From assembly GCA_031285185.1 (NCBI GenBank), contig JAITWS010000126.1:1-58944 (forward strand): DNA of 58,944 bases. Reading direction: 5' to 3'. Position 1 is the stretch's first letter; each line of letters begins with the position of its first letter. Both the position numbers and the translations under genes were made by a program. The DNA comes from Methylobacillus sp. (GTDB lineage Bacteria; Pseudomonadota; Gammaproteobacteria; Burkholderiales; Methylophilaceae). Of this stretch, positions 1 to 7,473 are shown one piece after another. Under the pieces are notes generated by a model. The model was not told the origin of the DNA, made no database searches, and saw nothing but the letters and a program-made list of their open reading frames with translations.

Positions 1-161
1 TGCGCGAGCGCGAGATCGCGATCCGCCACTTTGACGATGCGGATTGGCCGCCCGGCGCGGCGCGTGATTTCCTGTTCATTGCGCGCAAGCACGGTGAACG
101 TGCCGCCGCCGACGGTGCCTATGCCTAACAAGCCTGCATTCATGGGTTTCATATTGTTCAT
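1..161 (-). CDS. hom: Homoserine dehydrogenase, N-terminal part (runs off the window)
   Basis: Only the first 53 codons are present; the gene continues beyond base 1. The protein would reduce aspartate semialdehyde to homoserine with NAD(P)H in the threonine/methionine branch. The translated start contains GLLGIGTVGGGTF, the glycine-rich dinucleotide loop that opens this family, followed by IRIVKVADRDLA, which fits the second strand of the Rossmann fold. The ATG at 161 lies 6 bases after the stop of the aminotransferase gene on the same strand, so the two are probably cotranscribed. AlaA-type aminotransferase followed by hom (and usually thrC) is a known order in betaproteobacteria. The start is tentative because an in-frame ATG lies at codon 4. 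Confidence 0.85.
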   Translation of the reverse strand, partial: MNNMKPMNAGLLGIGTVGGGTFTVLARNEQEITRRAGRPIRIVKVADRDLALA

Positions 162-167
162 CACCAA

Positions 168-1400
168 TTAGTTTTTCGCGCCGTTGCGCTTGCGGAAATT
201 TTCCAGAAAACGCGCCACGCGGCCTATTGCTTCGTTGAGATCATCCACGCTCGGCAGAAACACCACGCGGAAATGATCGGGTTGCGGCCAGTTGAAACCC
301 GTGCCTTGCACCAGCAACACGCGCTCTTCCAGCAGCAGTTCGAGGATGAATTGCTGATCGTCGGCGATGGGGTACATCTTGGGATCGAGCTTGGGGAAGA
401 GATACATCGCGGCCTTCGGTTTCACGCACGTCACACCGGGAATCGCCGTCAGCATTTCATATGCCACGTCGCGCTGACGGCACAACCGTCCGCCGGGCGC
501 GACCAGATCGTTGATGCTTTGATAGCCGCCGAGCGCGGTCTGAATCGCGAATTGCCCGGGCACGTTGGCGCACAAGCGCATCGAGGCCAGCATGTTCAGC
601 CCTTCGATGTAATCCGTCGCGTGGCGCTTTTCGCCCGACACCACCATCCAGCCCGCGCGGTAACCGCAGGAACGGTAATTTTTGGAAAGGCCGTTAAAGG
701 TGACGAACAGCACATCGTCCGCGAGCGAGGCGATGGAAGTGTGCTCGTTGCCGTCGTACAGCACTTTGTCGTAAATCTCATCGGCGAAAACAACCAGCCC
801 GTGTTCGCGCGCGATGGCGATGATGCCTTCGAGGATTTCCCTGGGATACAACGCGCCGGTCGGATTGTTGGGGTTGATGATGACGATGCCGCGCGTGGCC
901 GGCGTGATCTTGCTCCTGATATCGGCAAGATCGGGCATCCAGCCCGATTGCTCGTCGCACAAATAATGGCGCGGCGTGCCGCCGGACAAACTCACCGCCG
1001 CCGTCCACAACGGATAATCCGGCGCGGGAACCAGAATCTCGTCGCCGTTGTTGAGCAGCGCGTTCATCGCGATCACAATCAGCTCGGAAACGCCGTTGCC
1101 GACGATCACGTCATCCGTGGTCACGCCCTTGATATTCTTCTGCTGCGTGTAATGCACAATCGCGCGACGCGCGGCGAACAGCCCCTTGGAATCGCTGTAA
1201 CCCGACGCATCCGGCAGATTGTGGATCACATCCTGCACGATTTCCTCGGGCGCCTCGAAACCGAACGGCGCGGGATTGCCGATATTCAGCTTGATGATGC
1301 GCTGCCCTTCGTCCTCCATCTCCCGCGCTCGCTGCAACACCGGCCCGCGAATGTCGTAGCAAACGTTGTGAAGTTTGGAAGATTTGAGTATGGGTTGCAC
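168..1400 (-). CDS. alaA: PLP-dependent aminotransferase, AlaA/AlaT type
   Basis: A fold-type I aminotransferase of about 410 residues, most like the glutamate-pyruvate aminotransferases AlaA/AlaT that make alanine. Visible motifs are DIRGPVL near the N-terminus (residues 16-22), NPNNPTG (176-182), FADEIYD (205-211) with the PLP-contacting Asp, and GLSKNYR with the Schiff-base lysine at about 240. The open frame begins at a GTG at 1415. I prefer the GTG at 1400 because GGGGAAAG precedes it and the resulting start QPILKSSKLHNVCYDIRGP matches the family start. It lies 6 bases upstream of hom, consistent with an amino-acid operon. Substrate specificity cannot be read from sequence alone. Confidence 0.9.
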   Translation of the reverse strand: MQPILKSSKLHNVCYDIRGPVLQRAREMEDEGQRIIKLNIGNPAPFGFEAPEEIVQDVIHNLPDASGYSDSKGLFAARRAIVHYTQQKNIKGVTTDDVIVGNGVSELIVIAMNALLNNGDEILVPAPDYPLWTAAVSLSGGTPRHYLCDEQSGWMPDLADIRSKITPATRGIVIINPNNPTGALYPREILEGIIAIAREHGLVVFADEIYDKVLYDGNEHTSIASLADDVLFVTFNGLSKNYRSCGYRAGWMVVSGEKRHATDYIEGLNMLASMRLCANVPGQFAIQTALGGYQSINDLVAPGGRLCRQRDVAYEMLTAIPGVTCVKPKAAMYLFPKLDPKMYPIADDQQFILELLLEERVLLVQGTGFNWPQPDHFRVVFLPSVDDLNEAIGRVARFLENFRKRNGAKN

Positions 1401-1474
1401 GATCTTTCCCCGCACGAGGTTAAAGGCGCGATTTTACCTTATCATGCAAGGGATCCAAAACACGCAGGCATCCC

Positions 1475-1843
1475 ATGAAACTCCATCTCACACGCGCCGA
1501 AGGCCGCAATCTCATCACCGGCTACGGTGACGGCTGGGTCACAATCAACGAAACGCGCCACACCTCCAGCCTCATCGTGCTGCCCGCCCTGCTGCAAACC
1601 GACTGGCCGGTTCCCGATTTCGACCATCTGCAAACCGCGCACATCGCGCAAATCGCCGCGCTCAAACCCGAAGTCGCGATTCTCGGAACCGGCGCAACCC
1701 ACCGCTTCCCCCATCCTCGCCTCACGCAACCCCTGCTGGACATCGGCGTCAGCCTCGAATGCATGGACACCGCCGCCGCCTGCCGCACCTGGAATATCCT
1801 GATGGCGGAAGGACGCCATGTGGCGGCGGCGCTGATTGTCTGA
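1475..1843 (+). CDS. Mth938-like (DUF498) domain protein
   Basis: A 122-residue cytoplasmic protein resembling the Mth938/DUF498 fold, a small widespread family of unknown biochemical role (the human relative NDUFAF3 helps assemble complex I). The family-like segment is VAILGTGATHRFPHP (residues about 68-82), followed by the LLDIGVSLECMDTAAACRTWNIL stretch in which family members carry conserved small residues before TWN. It is divergent to the aminotransferase gene with a 74-base gap that must hold both promoters. It is tail-to-tail with the ferric-reductase-like gene, separated by 10 bases. The length is normal for the family and nothing is broken. Confidence 0.8.
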   Translation: MKLHLTRAEGRNLITGYGDGWVTINETRHTSSLIVLPALLQTDWPVPDFDHLQTAHIAQIAALKPEVAILGTGATHRFPHPRLTQPLLDIGVSLECMDTAAACRTWNILMAEGRHVAAALIV

Positions 1844-1853
1844 GGAATCTCCC

Positions 1854-3191
1854 TCACCGCATACTGAACATTTCCTGATGGAAATGCTTTTCCACCGGGA
1901 AACCTTGCGCGGCGAAATCGCGTTTTAGCGTTTCGCCGAATGCGGCGGGGCCGCAGAACCAGATGCTGGCTTCGCGCCAGTCGGGGACGAGGTTGCGGAT
2001 GTTGGCGGCGGTCAGATAGCCGTCGCGGTCGTCTATGGTCAGATGCAGTCGCACATCGGCGGATTGCGCGTCGGCCTTGAGTCTGCCGAAGGCATCTTCG
2101 TCAACATCGGCGGTGGTGTGGAAGAGATCTATCGTCTGGTTTTTCCGTTCCGCGCGTCCGGCGATGGTTTGCATCCGGGCGATGAAGGGTGTGATGCCGA
2201 TGCCGCCGCCGATCCAGATTTGGCGCGGTCTGTCGTCGTCGAAGGTGAAGCATCCGTAAGGGCCTTCTATCGTCACTTTTTGGCCGATCTTGAGTTTTTC
2301 GCGCAGATGGTTGGTGTGGTCGCCGAGTTCTTTCACCACGAACATCAGCCGGGGATTTTGCGGATCCCAGCCGGAGGCGATGGTGTAAGGATGCGCGCCT
2401 TCCGATTCGCTGGATGTGGCGAACACAAACTGACCCGGCGCATGTCCCGGCCAGCCGCTCACTGTGGTTTCGATGGAAAGCGCGTGCACGCCGGGAAAAT
2501 AGCGCATCGCCACGATCTCGCCCTGCACTTTGTTGGATTGGCCGATGCGGTGCGCGAGTGACACGAACGCGCCCACGACGCCCGTAATGACCAGCGCCGC
2601 GATCAGCACGCCGAGCGGCGAAGCCCAGTAGCTGAACTTGAACAGCACCACGGCGTGAAACGCGAACGCCAGAAACGCGAGCGCCATCAAGCGATGCGTT
2701 TTGTAAAACCAGCGGTAGGGAAACCATTTGAGCAAGGCCAGCACGATCAACGCGACAATGGCGTAAAACGCCCATTCGCCCACGCTTTCGGCGGTATGAC
2801 GAAATTGCGTCAGAAACGCCTCGATCACATTGTCGGGCGGAAGACGTTTTCCTTTCGCCTGCCTCTCCATCCAGCCCCATTCCACCGCCCACTTCGGCCC
2901 CTTCGCCCACAGCCAGTGCATGATGCCGAACACCAGCGCGGAAATGCCCAGCCACTTGTGCAGCCGATACATTTTGTCGAGACCGGCCAGCCACTTTTCC
3001 AAACGGCGCGGACGGAGCGCGAGCACTATCGCAAACCCCATGCAGCCGACGGCGATGATGCCCGTGAGCTGCACCATGAGCTTGCGCCAATCCATAAACG
3101 TCGCCGCCTGAAAAATCGCAGGCTCGGCGGCAACCCAAAGAGCGGCCAGCAACAGCAACCCGCCCCAGAATGTCAATTTCAAATTACGCAT
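1854..3191 (-). CDS. Ferric-reductase-like membrane flavoprotein (FAD/NAD-binding)
   Basis: 445 residues with two parts. The N-terminal half has several hydrophobic helices (about residues 7-25, 37-57, 80-97, 140-156, 165-190, 195-215) with histidines in RLHKWLGISALVFGIMHWLW, as in the ferric reductase-like transmembrane domain that binds b-type haem. The C-terminal half is a ferredoxin-reductase-type module with GHAPGQFVF (FAD region), IGGGIGITPFIARM (NAD(P)H site) and WFCGPAAFGE near the end. It likely moves electrons from NAD(P)H across the inner membrane to an acceptor such as ferric iron. The acceptor is inferred. It stands alone between two intergenic gaps. An inverted repeat 25-60 bases upstream of its ATG (3217-3248) could be an operator. 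Confidence 0.8.
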   Translation of the reverse strand: MRNLKLTFWGGLLLLAALWVAAEPAIFQAATFMDWRKLMVQLTGIIAVGCMGFAIVLALRPRRLEKWLAGLDKMYRLHKWLGISALVFGIMHWLWAKGPKWAVEWGWMERQAKGKRLPPDNVIEAFLTQFRHTAESVGEWAFYAIVALIVLALLKWFPYRWFYKTHRLMALAFLAFAFHAVVLFKFSYWASPLGVLIAALVITGVVGAFVSLAHRIGQSNKVQGEIVAMRYFPGVHALSIETTVSGWPGHAPGQFVFATSSESEGAHPYTIASGWDPQNPRLMFVVKELGDHTNHLREKLKIGQKVTIEGPYGCFTFDDDRPRQIWIGGGIGITPFIARMQTIAGRAERKNQTIDLFHTTADVDEDAFGRLKADAQSADVRLHLTIDDRDGYLTAANIRNLVPDWREASIWFCGPAAFGETLKRDFAAQGFPVEKHFHQEMFSMR

Positions 3192-3216
3192 GTCGAAACT
3201 CCCGTATTTGCATTTT

Positions 3217-3248
3217 CGGACATGATAATCGTGTTTTCTTTATGTCCG
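3217..3248. promoter_or_regulatory. Inverted repeat upstream of the ferric-reductase-like gene
   Basis: CGGACAT at 3217-3223 is matched by its exact complement ATGTCCG at 3242-3248, with an AT-rich 18-base spacer containing TGATAATC, a Fur-half-site-like string. It lies 26-57 bases upstream of the ATG at 3191, where a promoter operator is expected. This could be an operator or an mRNA leader hairpin. The Fur connection is a weak inference from a half-site only. Confidence 0.35.
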
Positions 3249-3340
3249 CTTAACAATGGGGAAATTTACCAAAATTTACTTTGCGGTGGACTGCGCCAGA
3301 TAACCTCTTCTTCCTCGCTGTCTCCCAATGCCGCAGTTTC

Positions 3341-3555
3341 GTAGGTTGGGCTGAGCGTAGCGATGCCCAACATTTCAACGTTGGCCATGTTGGGGTTCGC
3401 AGAGCTTCACCCTACATGACCAAACCAAGTTGGCTTTGCCGAAAATGTGCGTTCATCCTTCGTCCTGCGACTACGCGCAGGATGACGGCTCAGGACGAAC
3501 GGATTTTATTTTGACACCCTCACCCCACCCCTCTCCCACAAGCGGGAGAGGGAGA
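3341..3555. repeat. Cluster of dispersed palindromic repeats in a 375-base gap
   Basis: The gap 3192-3566 holds no credible gene. Three dispersed elements lie in it. 3341-3415 begins GTAGGTTGGG and ends CACCCTAC; it belongs to the same family as 42188-42261 and 42414-42487. 3453-3502 carries the TCATCCTTCG...CAGGACGAACGG type, related to 42650-42681. 3517-3555 is CCCTCACCCC followed by the hairpin CTCTCCCACAAGCGGGAGAG. The last could act as a bidirectional hairpin after recJ but lacks a T-run. Confidence 0.75.
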
Positions 3556-3566
3556 ACAGCAAGAAA

Positions 3567-5252
3567 CTATGCCGCCTCCCAATGCCGCAACACCAATTGC
3601 GCGTTGCGGTTGCCGTTGTATTCGTTGACTTCCAGCCTATAAATCGCGCGGATATTTTTCGGCAGGGTTTCGATGCAGTTAAACAGGATCGCGTCGAAAT
3701 GGCGGCCTGATTTTTCGAGGCGGAGTTTGAGGTGGCGGTCGCCGACGATGCGTTGTTCGGCGACGCGGAAAACATCGTCAAATTCCGGCGCGGGGAAGCC
3801 TTGTCCCCATGCCTGATGTTCCAGCAACTCGGCGAGTTCGAGCTTGATGTCCGCCGCGTCCATCGCGCCATCGGTTTCGATGACGGCTTCGAGGTCGGCG
3901 GGGGTGAGCAGGCCGCGCGCGACTTCTTCGAATGCGTCCTTGAAATTCGCGAAGCGGCCTTCTTCTATCGTCAATCCCGCGGCCATCGCGTGTCCGCCGA
4001 ATTTCAGCAGCAGGCCGGGGTGACGTTTGGCGACGAGATCGAGCGCGTCGCGCAAATGCAGATTGGAAATCGAGCGTCCCGAACCTTTGAGCAGGCCGTC
4101 GCCGCCGGGGGCAAAGGCGATCACGGGACGGTGAAAGCGTTCCTTGATGCGCGAGGCGAGAATGCCGATCACGCCTTGATGCCACTCCGGTTCGTACAGG
4201 CTGAGCGCGTAGTGTTCGCCGGGATCAATCTCTTCGAGGCTGAGTTCCGCCGATTCGCGCATGTCGGCTTCGATGCTGCGCCGTTCGCGGTTGAGCGCGT
4301 CCAGCTCGCGCGCGCGTTGCATTGCTTCGTTCAAATTTTCCGCGAGCAGGCAGGCGATGCCGAGCGACATATCCTGCAAGCGCCCGGCGGCGTTGAGGCG
4401 CGGCCCCGCGAAGAAGGCGAAATCCTGCGCGGTGGCGCGGCGCGGATCACGTCCGGCGACGCGCAGCAAGGCCTCCACGCCCGCACTTGCCTTGCCCGCG
4501 CGGATGCGGCGCAAGCCTTGTTCCACGAGGATGCGGTTGTTGTCGTCGAGGCGCACGAGGTCGGCGACCGTGCCGAGCGCGACAAGATCGAGCAATTCCG
4601 CCGGATTGAGTTTTTCGTCGAACGCGCCGCGCGCGCGCAACTCGGCGCGCAAGGCCAGCATGAGATAAAACGCCACGCCCACGCCCGCGAGATTTTTGCT
4701 CGCAAACGCGCAGCCGAGCTGGTTGGGGTTGATGATGCAGGCCGCGTCCGGCAGCGTGTCGCCGGGCAGATGGTGATCCGTCACCAGCACCGCGATGCCG
4801 CGTTCGTTGGCGGCTTGCACGCCTTCGACACTGGCGATGCCGTTGTCCACGGTGATGATGATGTCGGGATTTTGCTCCGCCGCGAGCGCGACGATTTCCG
4901 GCGTGAGGCCGTAGCCGTATTCAAAACGATTCGGCACGATGTAGGCAATCTCCGCGCCCATGCCGCGCAATCCCTTGACCATCACCGCGCACGCCGTCGC
5001 GCCGTCGGCATCGTAATCGGCGACTACCAGCAAACGTTTTTTCGCGGCGATGGCGTCGGCGAGCAGCGCGGCCATGCGCGCGAGACCTTTCATCTGCGTC
5101 GGCGGGATAAGGCCGCCCAACGCGCATTCCAACTGCGCGGGCGAAAAAATTCCGCGCGCGGCGAGAATGCGCGCGAGCACGGGATGACGACCCGCGCGGC
5201 GCAATGTTTCCGCGTGGGATTCGTCGTAGGCGCGGGCGACGATGTTAGTCAT
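3567..5252 (-). CDS. recJ: Single-stranded-DNA-specific exonuclease RecJ
   Basis: 561 residues. RecJ is the 5'-3' single-strand exonuclease of recombination and mismatch repair, acting in the cytoplasm with two metal ions. DHH-family motifs are visible: DYDADG (residues 79-84), a VDNG motif (135-138), DHH (159-161), and in the DHHA1 part KFGGHAMAAGL with GGHAMAAG, the typical motif near residue 415. A C-terminal OB-like part follows. The frame is open to 5459, but that region overlaps the upstream gene and is not RecJ-like. The ATG at 5252, just before NIVARAYD, overlaps the stop of the upstream gene by 8 bases, which suggests translational coupling. Confidence 0.95.
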   Translation of the reverse strand: MTNIVARAYDESHAETLRRAGRHPVLARILAARGIFSPAQLECALGGLIPPTQMKGLARMAALLADAIAAKKRLLVVADYDADGATACAVMVKGLRGMGAEIAYIVPNRFEYGYGLTPEIVALAAEQNPDIIITVDNGIASVEGVQAANERGIAVLVTDHHLPGDTLPDAACIINPNQLGCAFASKNLAGVGVAFYLMLALRAELRARGAFDEKLNPAELLDLVALGTVADLVRLDDNNRILVEQGLRRIRAGKASAGVEALLRVAGRDPRRATAQDFAFFAGPRLNAAGRLQDMSLGIACLLAENLNEAMQRARELDALNRERRSIEADMRESAELSLEEIDPGEHYALSLYEPEWHQGVIGILASRIKERFHRPVIAFAPGGDGLLKGSGRSISNLHLRDALDLVAKRHPGLLLKFGGHAMAAGLTIEEGRFANFKDAFEEVARGLLTPADLEAVIETDGAMDAADIKLELAELLEHQAWGQGFPAPEFDDVFRVAEQRIVGDRHLKLRLEKSGRHFDAILFNCIETLPKNIRAIYRLEVNEYNGNRNAQLVLRHWEAA

Positions 5253-6333
5253 TTTCCACCGTCGCCCCATCGAGATAAAACCCCAGAGGATGCGCGCGCC
5301 GCCAGAACCGCATGAAGTCGCGGCGAGTGAGCATGTAACTGTAAACGCGCGGCGCGGGCACGGCGATGGTCGCACGCATATTGTCCGCCAAAGCGGGCGC
5401 GCGACGGGTGGCGGGCGGCGTGACGAGATGCAGGGTGAGCGATGCCAATTTGCCTTCACGCACGGCGGCGAGCAAGGGTTGCAGCCACGCGCGTTCCAGT
5501 TCGGTTGTCAATTCGGGCAGCGCGACCAAATGTTCGGTGCCCGCCAAACGCGCCGCCCAGTCATCAATGTAAGTCAAGGCAAAATCGTTGTCGGCCGCCT
5601 CTTGCTGCGCCCGCGCAATCCACTCGTCCGCCGTGGGCGGCAAGGCGAAGCAAAAACGGTTGTGCGCCAACGCCAGGCCGCGCGGCAACGCCTCGTCCGC
5701 CCAGGTTTCAAAACCGGGATGTTCCCCCCGCGCCAATGCGCCGCCGCCGGACAGCCACACGCTGTTCACCGGCAACGCGCCCTGCGCTTCCAGCTCGGCA
5801 TTGACCGGATGCGTGTGCAGCAGCATTTGCAATTCGCTGAGTTGGCGCTTCCAGCGCAATTCCGCATTTGTCGGCGCGGACGGTTCCGTGCTCGCGCCGA
5901 GCAGCGGCTCCGCGAACGGCCAGGGCGGATGCGGCGGTTGCTGCGTCATTCGCAAATACCAGCGGCGCGGCGCGGCCACATAAAATTTCATGCCGTCGGC
6001 GTCGAAATGCGCGTTCAACGCATCCGCCAAACGTTGCGCCTGCGCGAGTTGCAGCGTTTTCGGCGCGGCGCGGCGCGTGAAATCGTCGCCCTGCATCACC
6101 AGCGAAACCGGGTCGGCGCAAAACCACCACCCTTCGTCAGCGGGCAAACCGTCGCCCAGCGCGGCATAGGCCGCCGATGCTTCCAGCCGCGTCACGCCGT
6201 AGCGCGCGCACAGCCAGGTTTCGTAATCCGGCGACTCGCCTTTCCGCCTCGCGTAGCGCAGCAACGCCGTCAATGGCGCGCTTTCCACGCCGCGTATCGG
6301 GAGCAACAAATGACAATGCAAAGCGTAATTCAT
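5245..6333 (-). CDS. RpfE-like / uncharacterised protein encoded upstream of recJ
   Basis: About 362 residues. It resembles the large uncharacterised protein often encoded directly upstream of recJ in betaproteobacteria and annotated as RpfE-type regulatory or phosphoglycerate-mutase-like. This is from gene order and general resemblance, not a diagnostic motif. Features include an N-terminal CHLLLP-like strand, PLGFYLDG near the C-terminus, and VNSVWLSGGG (about residue 190), a glycine-rich turn shared with these proteins. No signal peptide or membrane helix is seen. The frame opens with TTG at 6345; I chose the ATG at 6333. No clear ribosome site precedes either. The 8-base overlap with recJ supports one operon. 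Confidence 0.55.
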   Translation of the reverse strand: MNYALHCHLLLPIRGVESAPLTALLRYARRKGESPDYETWLCARYGVTRLEASAAYAALGDGLPADEGWWFCADPVSLVMQGDDFTRRAAPKTLQLAQAQRLADALNAHFDADGMKFYVAAPRRWYLRMTQQPPHPPWPFAEPLLGASTEPSAPTNAELRWKRQLSELQMLLHTHPVNAELEAQGALPVNSVWLSGGGALARGEHPGFETWADEALPRGLALAHNRFCFALPPTADEWIARAQQEAADNDFALTYIDDWAARLAGTEHLVALPELTTELERAWLQPLLAAVREGKLASLTLHLVTPPATRRAPALADNMRATIAVPAPRVYSYMLTRRDFMRFWRRAHPLGFYLDGATVEND

Positions 6334-6388
6334 AATTTTTGGCAAATTTTGCGCTAGTATTTATCAACTCATTTGAAAAGACACTTTT

Positions 6389-6835
6389 ATGGAACTCATT
6401 CTGTGGCGACACGCGGAAGCGGAAGACACTTATCCCGACATGGAGCGCGCGCTGACCGAAAAGGGACGGCATCAGGCGAAACGGATGGCGGCCTGGCTCA
6501 AGCCGCGTCTGCCGCAAAACACGCGCATTCTGGTCAGCCCCGCCCGGCGCACGCAGCAAACCGCCGAGGCGCTCGGGCTGGATTTTAACACGCTGGATGC
6601 GCTTGCCCCGGACACGTCGCCGGAAGCGATTCTGGCCGCCGCCGGATGGCCGCAGGGCGAAGGCGCGGCGCTGATCGTGGGGCATCAGCCGACGCTGGGC
6701 GAAATCGCCTCCATCGTGCTGAGAAGTCGCGATTATTCGCTCGATACGCAAAAGGGCGCGATATGGTGGTTCGCCGCGCGGCGCGGCGAAATCGCGCTCA
6801 AGGCCGCGTTGACGCCCGAATTGCTGGAGGAATGA
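6389..6835 (+). CDS. sixA: Phosphohistidine phosphatase SixA
   Basis: 148 residues, the usual size of SixA. It is a histidine phosphatase that removes phosphate from histidine residues of phosphotransfer proteins. The catalytic motif RHAEAED (residues 7-13, His8 nucleophile) replaces the RHG of larger phosphoglycerate mutases, as in SixA. SPARRTQQTAEAL (50-62) supplies the phosphate-binding arginine, and IVGHQPTLGEI (about 94-104) carries the second catalytic histidine. It is first in a tight plus-strand run with a ParA-like ATPase and a CYTH/CHAD protein. Its TGA lies inside the ribosome-site/start region of the next gene, so coupling is likely. Confidence 0.92.
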   Translation: MELILWRHAEAEDTYPDMERALTEKGRHQAKRMAAWLKPRLPQNTRILVSPARRTQQTAEALGLDFNTLDALAPDTSPEAILAAAGWPQGEGAALIVGHQPTLGEIASIVLRSRDYSLDTQKGAIWWFAARRGEIALKAALTPELLEE

Positions 6836-6837
6836 AC

Positions 6838-7473
6838 ATGCGTACCGTGCTGATCGCCAACCCCAAGGGAGGCAGCGGAAAAACCACGCTGGCGACCAAT
6901 CTCGCCGGTTATTTCGCCACACGCGGACGGCGCGTGACGCTGGCCGATCTCGACCGGCAACAATCCTCGCTCGCCTGGCTGCAACGCCGCCCCGATCATT
7001 TGCCGCGCATACACGGCGTGGACGGACGCAAACACAAATCCGCCGATTCCGGCGCGGAGTGGGTCGTCATGGATTCCCCCGCCGGGCTGCGCGACGACAA
7101 ACTCACGGAGGCGATCAAACAGGCCGACGCGATCATCGTACCCATGCAACCTTCCGCGTTTGATCTCGCCGCAACCGAAGATTTTCTCGGCGTGTTGCGC
7201 GAGGAAAAAACCATCCGTCGCGGCAATGTCGCCGTCGCGCTGGTCGGTATGCGCGTGCGCGCGCTCACCAATTCCGCCGCCGCGCTGGAAGAATATCTGA
7301 ACGGCGTGAATGATTTTGACGTGCCGACCACGCTGCGCGACGCGCAGGTTTACATGCTGGCCGCCGAGCTGGGCGCGAGCCTGTTCGACATCCGCCCGTC
7401 GCAGGTTGAGCGCGATCTGGAACAATGGGCACCGCTGTTGCGCTGGCTGACCAAATCGCTGAAAAATGCCTGA
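6838..7473 (+). CDS. ParA/MinD-like P-loop ATPase
   Basis: 211 residues of the ParA/MinD/Soj family. It opens with VLIANPKGGSGKTTLATNLAGYF, a deviant Walker A (KGGSGKTT) with the signature lysine. LADLDRQQSSLAWLQRR is the A' motif, and VVMDSPAGLRDDKL is Walker B. The family separates plasmids and chromosomes or positions large complexes such as chemoreceptor clusters. No ParB gene or parS-like repeat lies nearby, so this is an orphan of unknown cargo. ATG codons lie at 6832 and 6838. GGAGG at 6826-6830 is spaced correctly only for 6838. Its end overlaps the CYTH/CHAD start by 8 bases, so the three genes are probably translated as a unit. Confidence 0.88.
   Translation: MRTVLIANPKGGSGKTTLATNLAGYFATRGRRVTLADLDRQQSSLAWLQRRPDHLPRIHGVDGRKHKSADSGAEWVVMDSPAGLRDDKLTEAIKQADAIIVPMQPSAFDLAATEDFLGVLREEKTIRRGNVAVALVGMRVRALTNSAAALEEYLNGVNDFDVPTTLRDAQVYMLAAELGASLFDIRPSQVERDLEQWAPLLRWLTKSLKNA

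Noticed and set aside
273..1478. Long plus-strand frame of 401 codons across the aminotransferase gene
   Set aside because: It mirrors the real minus-strand gene, its peptide is Arg/His-rich without family features, and GC-rich DNA produces such antisense frames.
3732..5315. 527-codon plus-strand frame over recJ
   Set aside because: Antisense to recJ with DHH motifs; no ribosome site.
6832..6837. ATG at 6832 as start of the ParA-like gene
   Set aside because: GGAGG ends one base before it, which does not allow a ribosome to use it well; 6838 is better placed.
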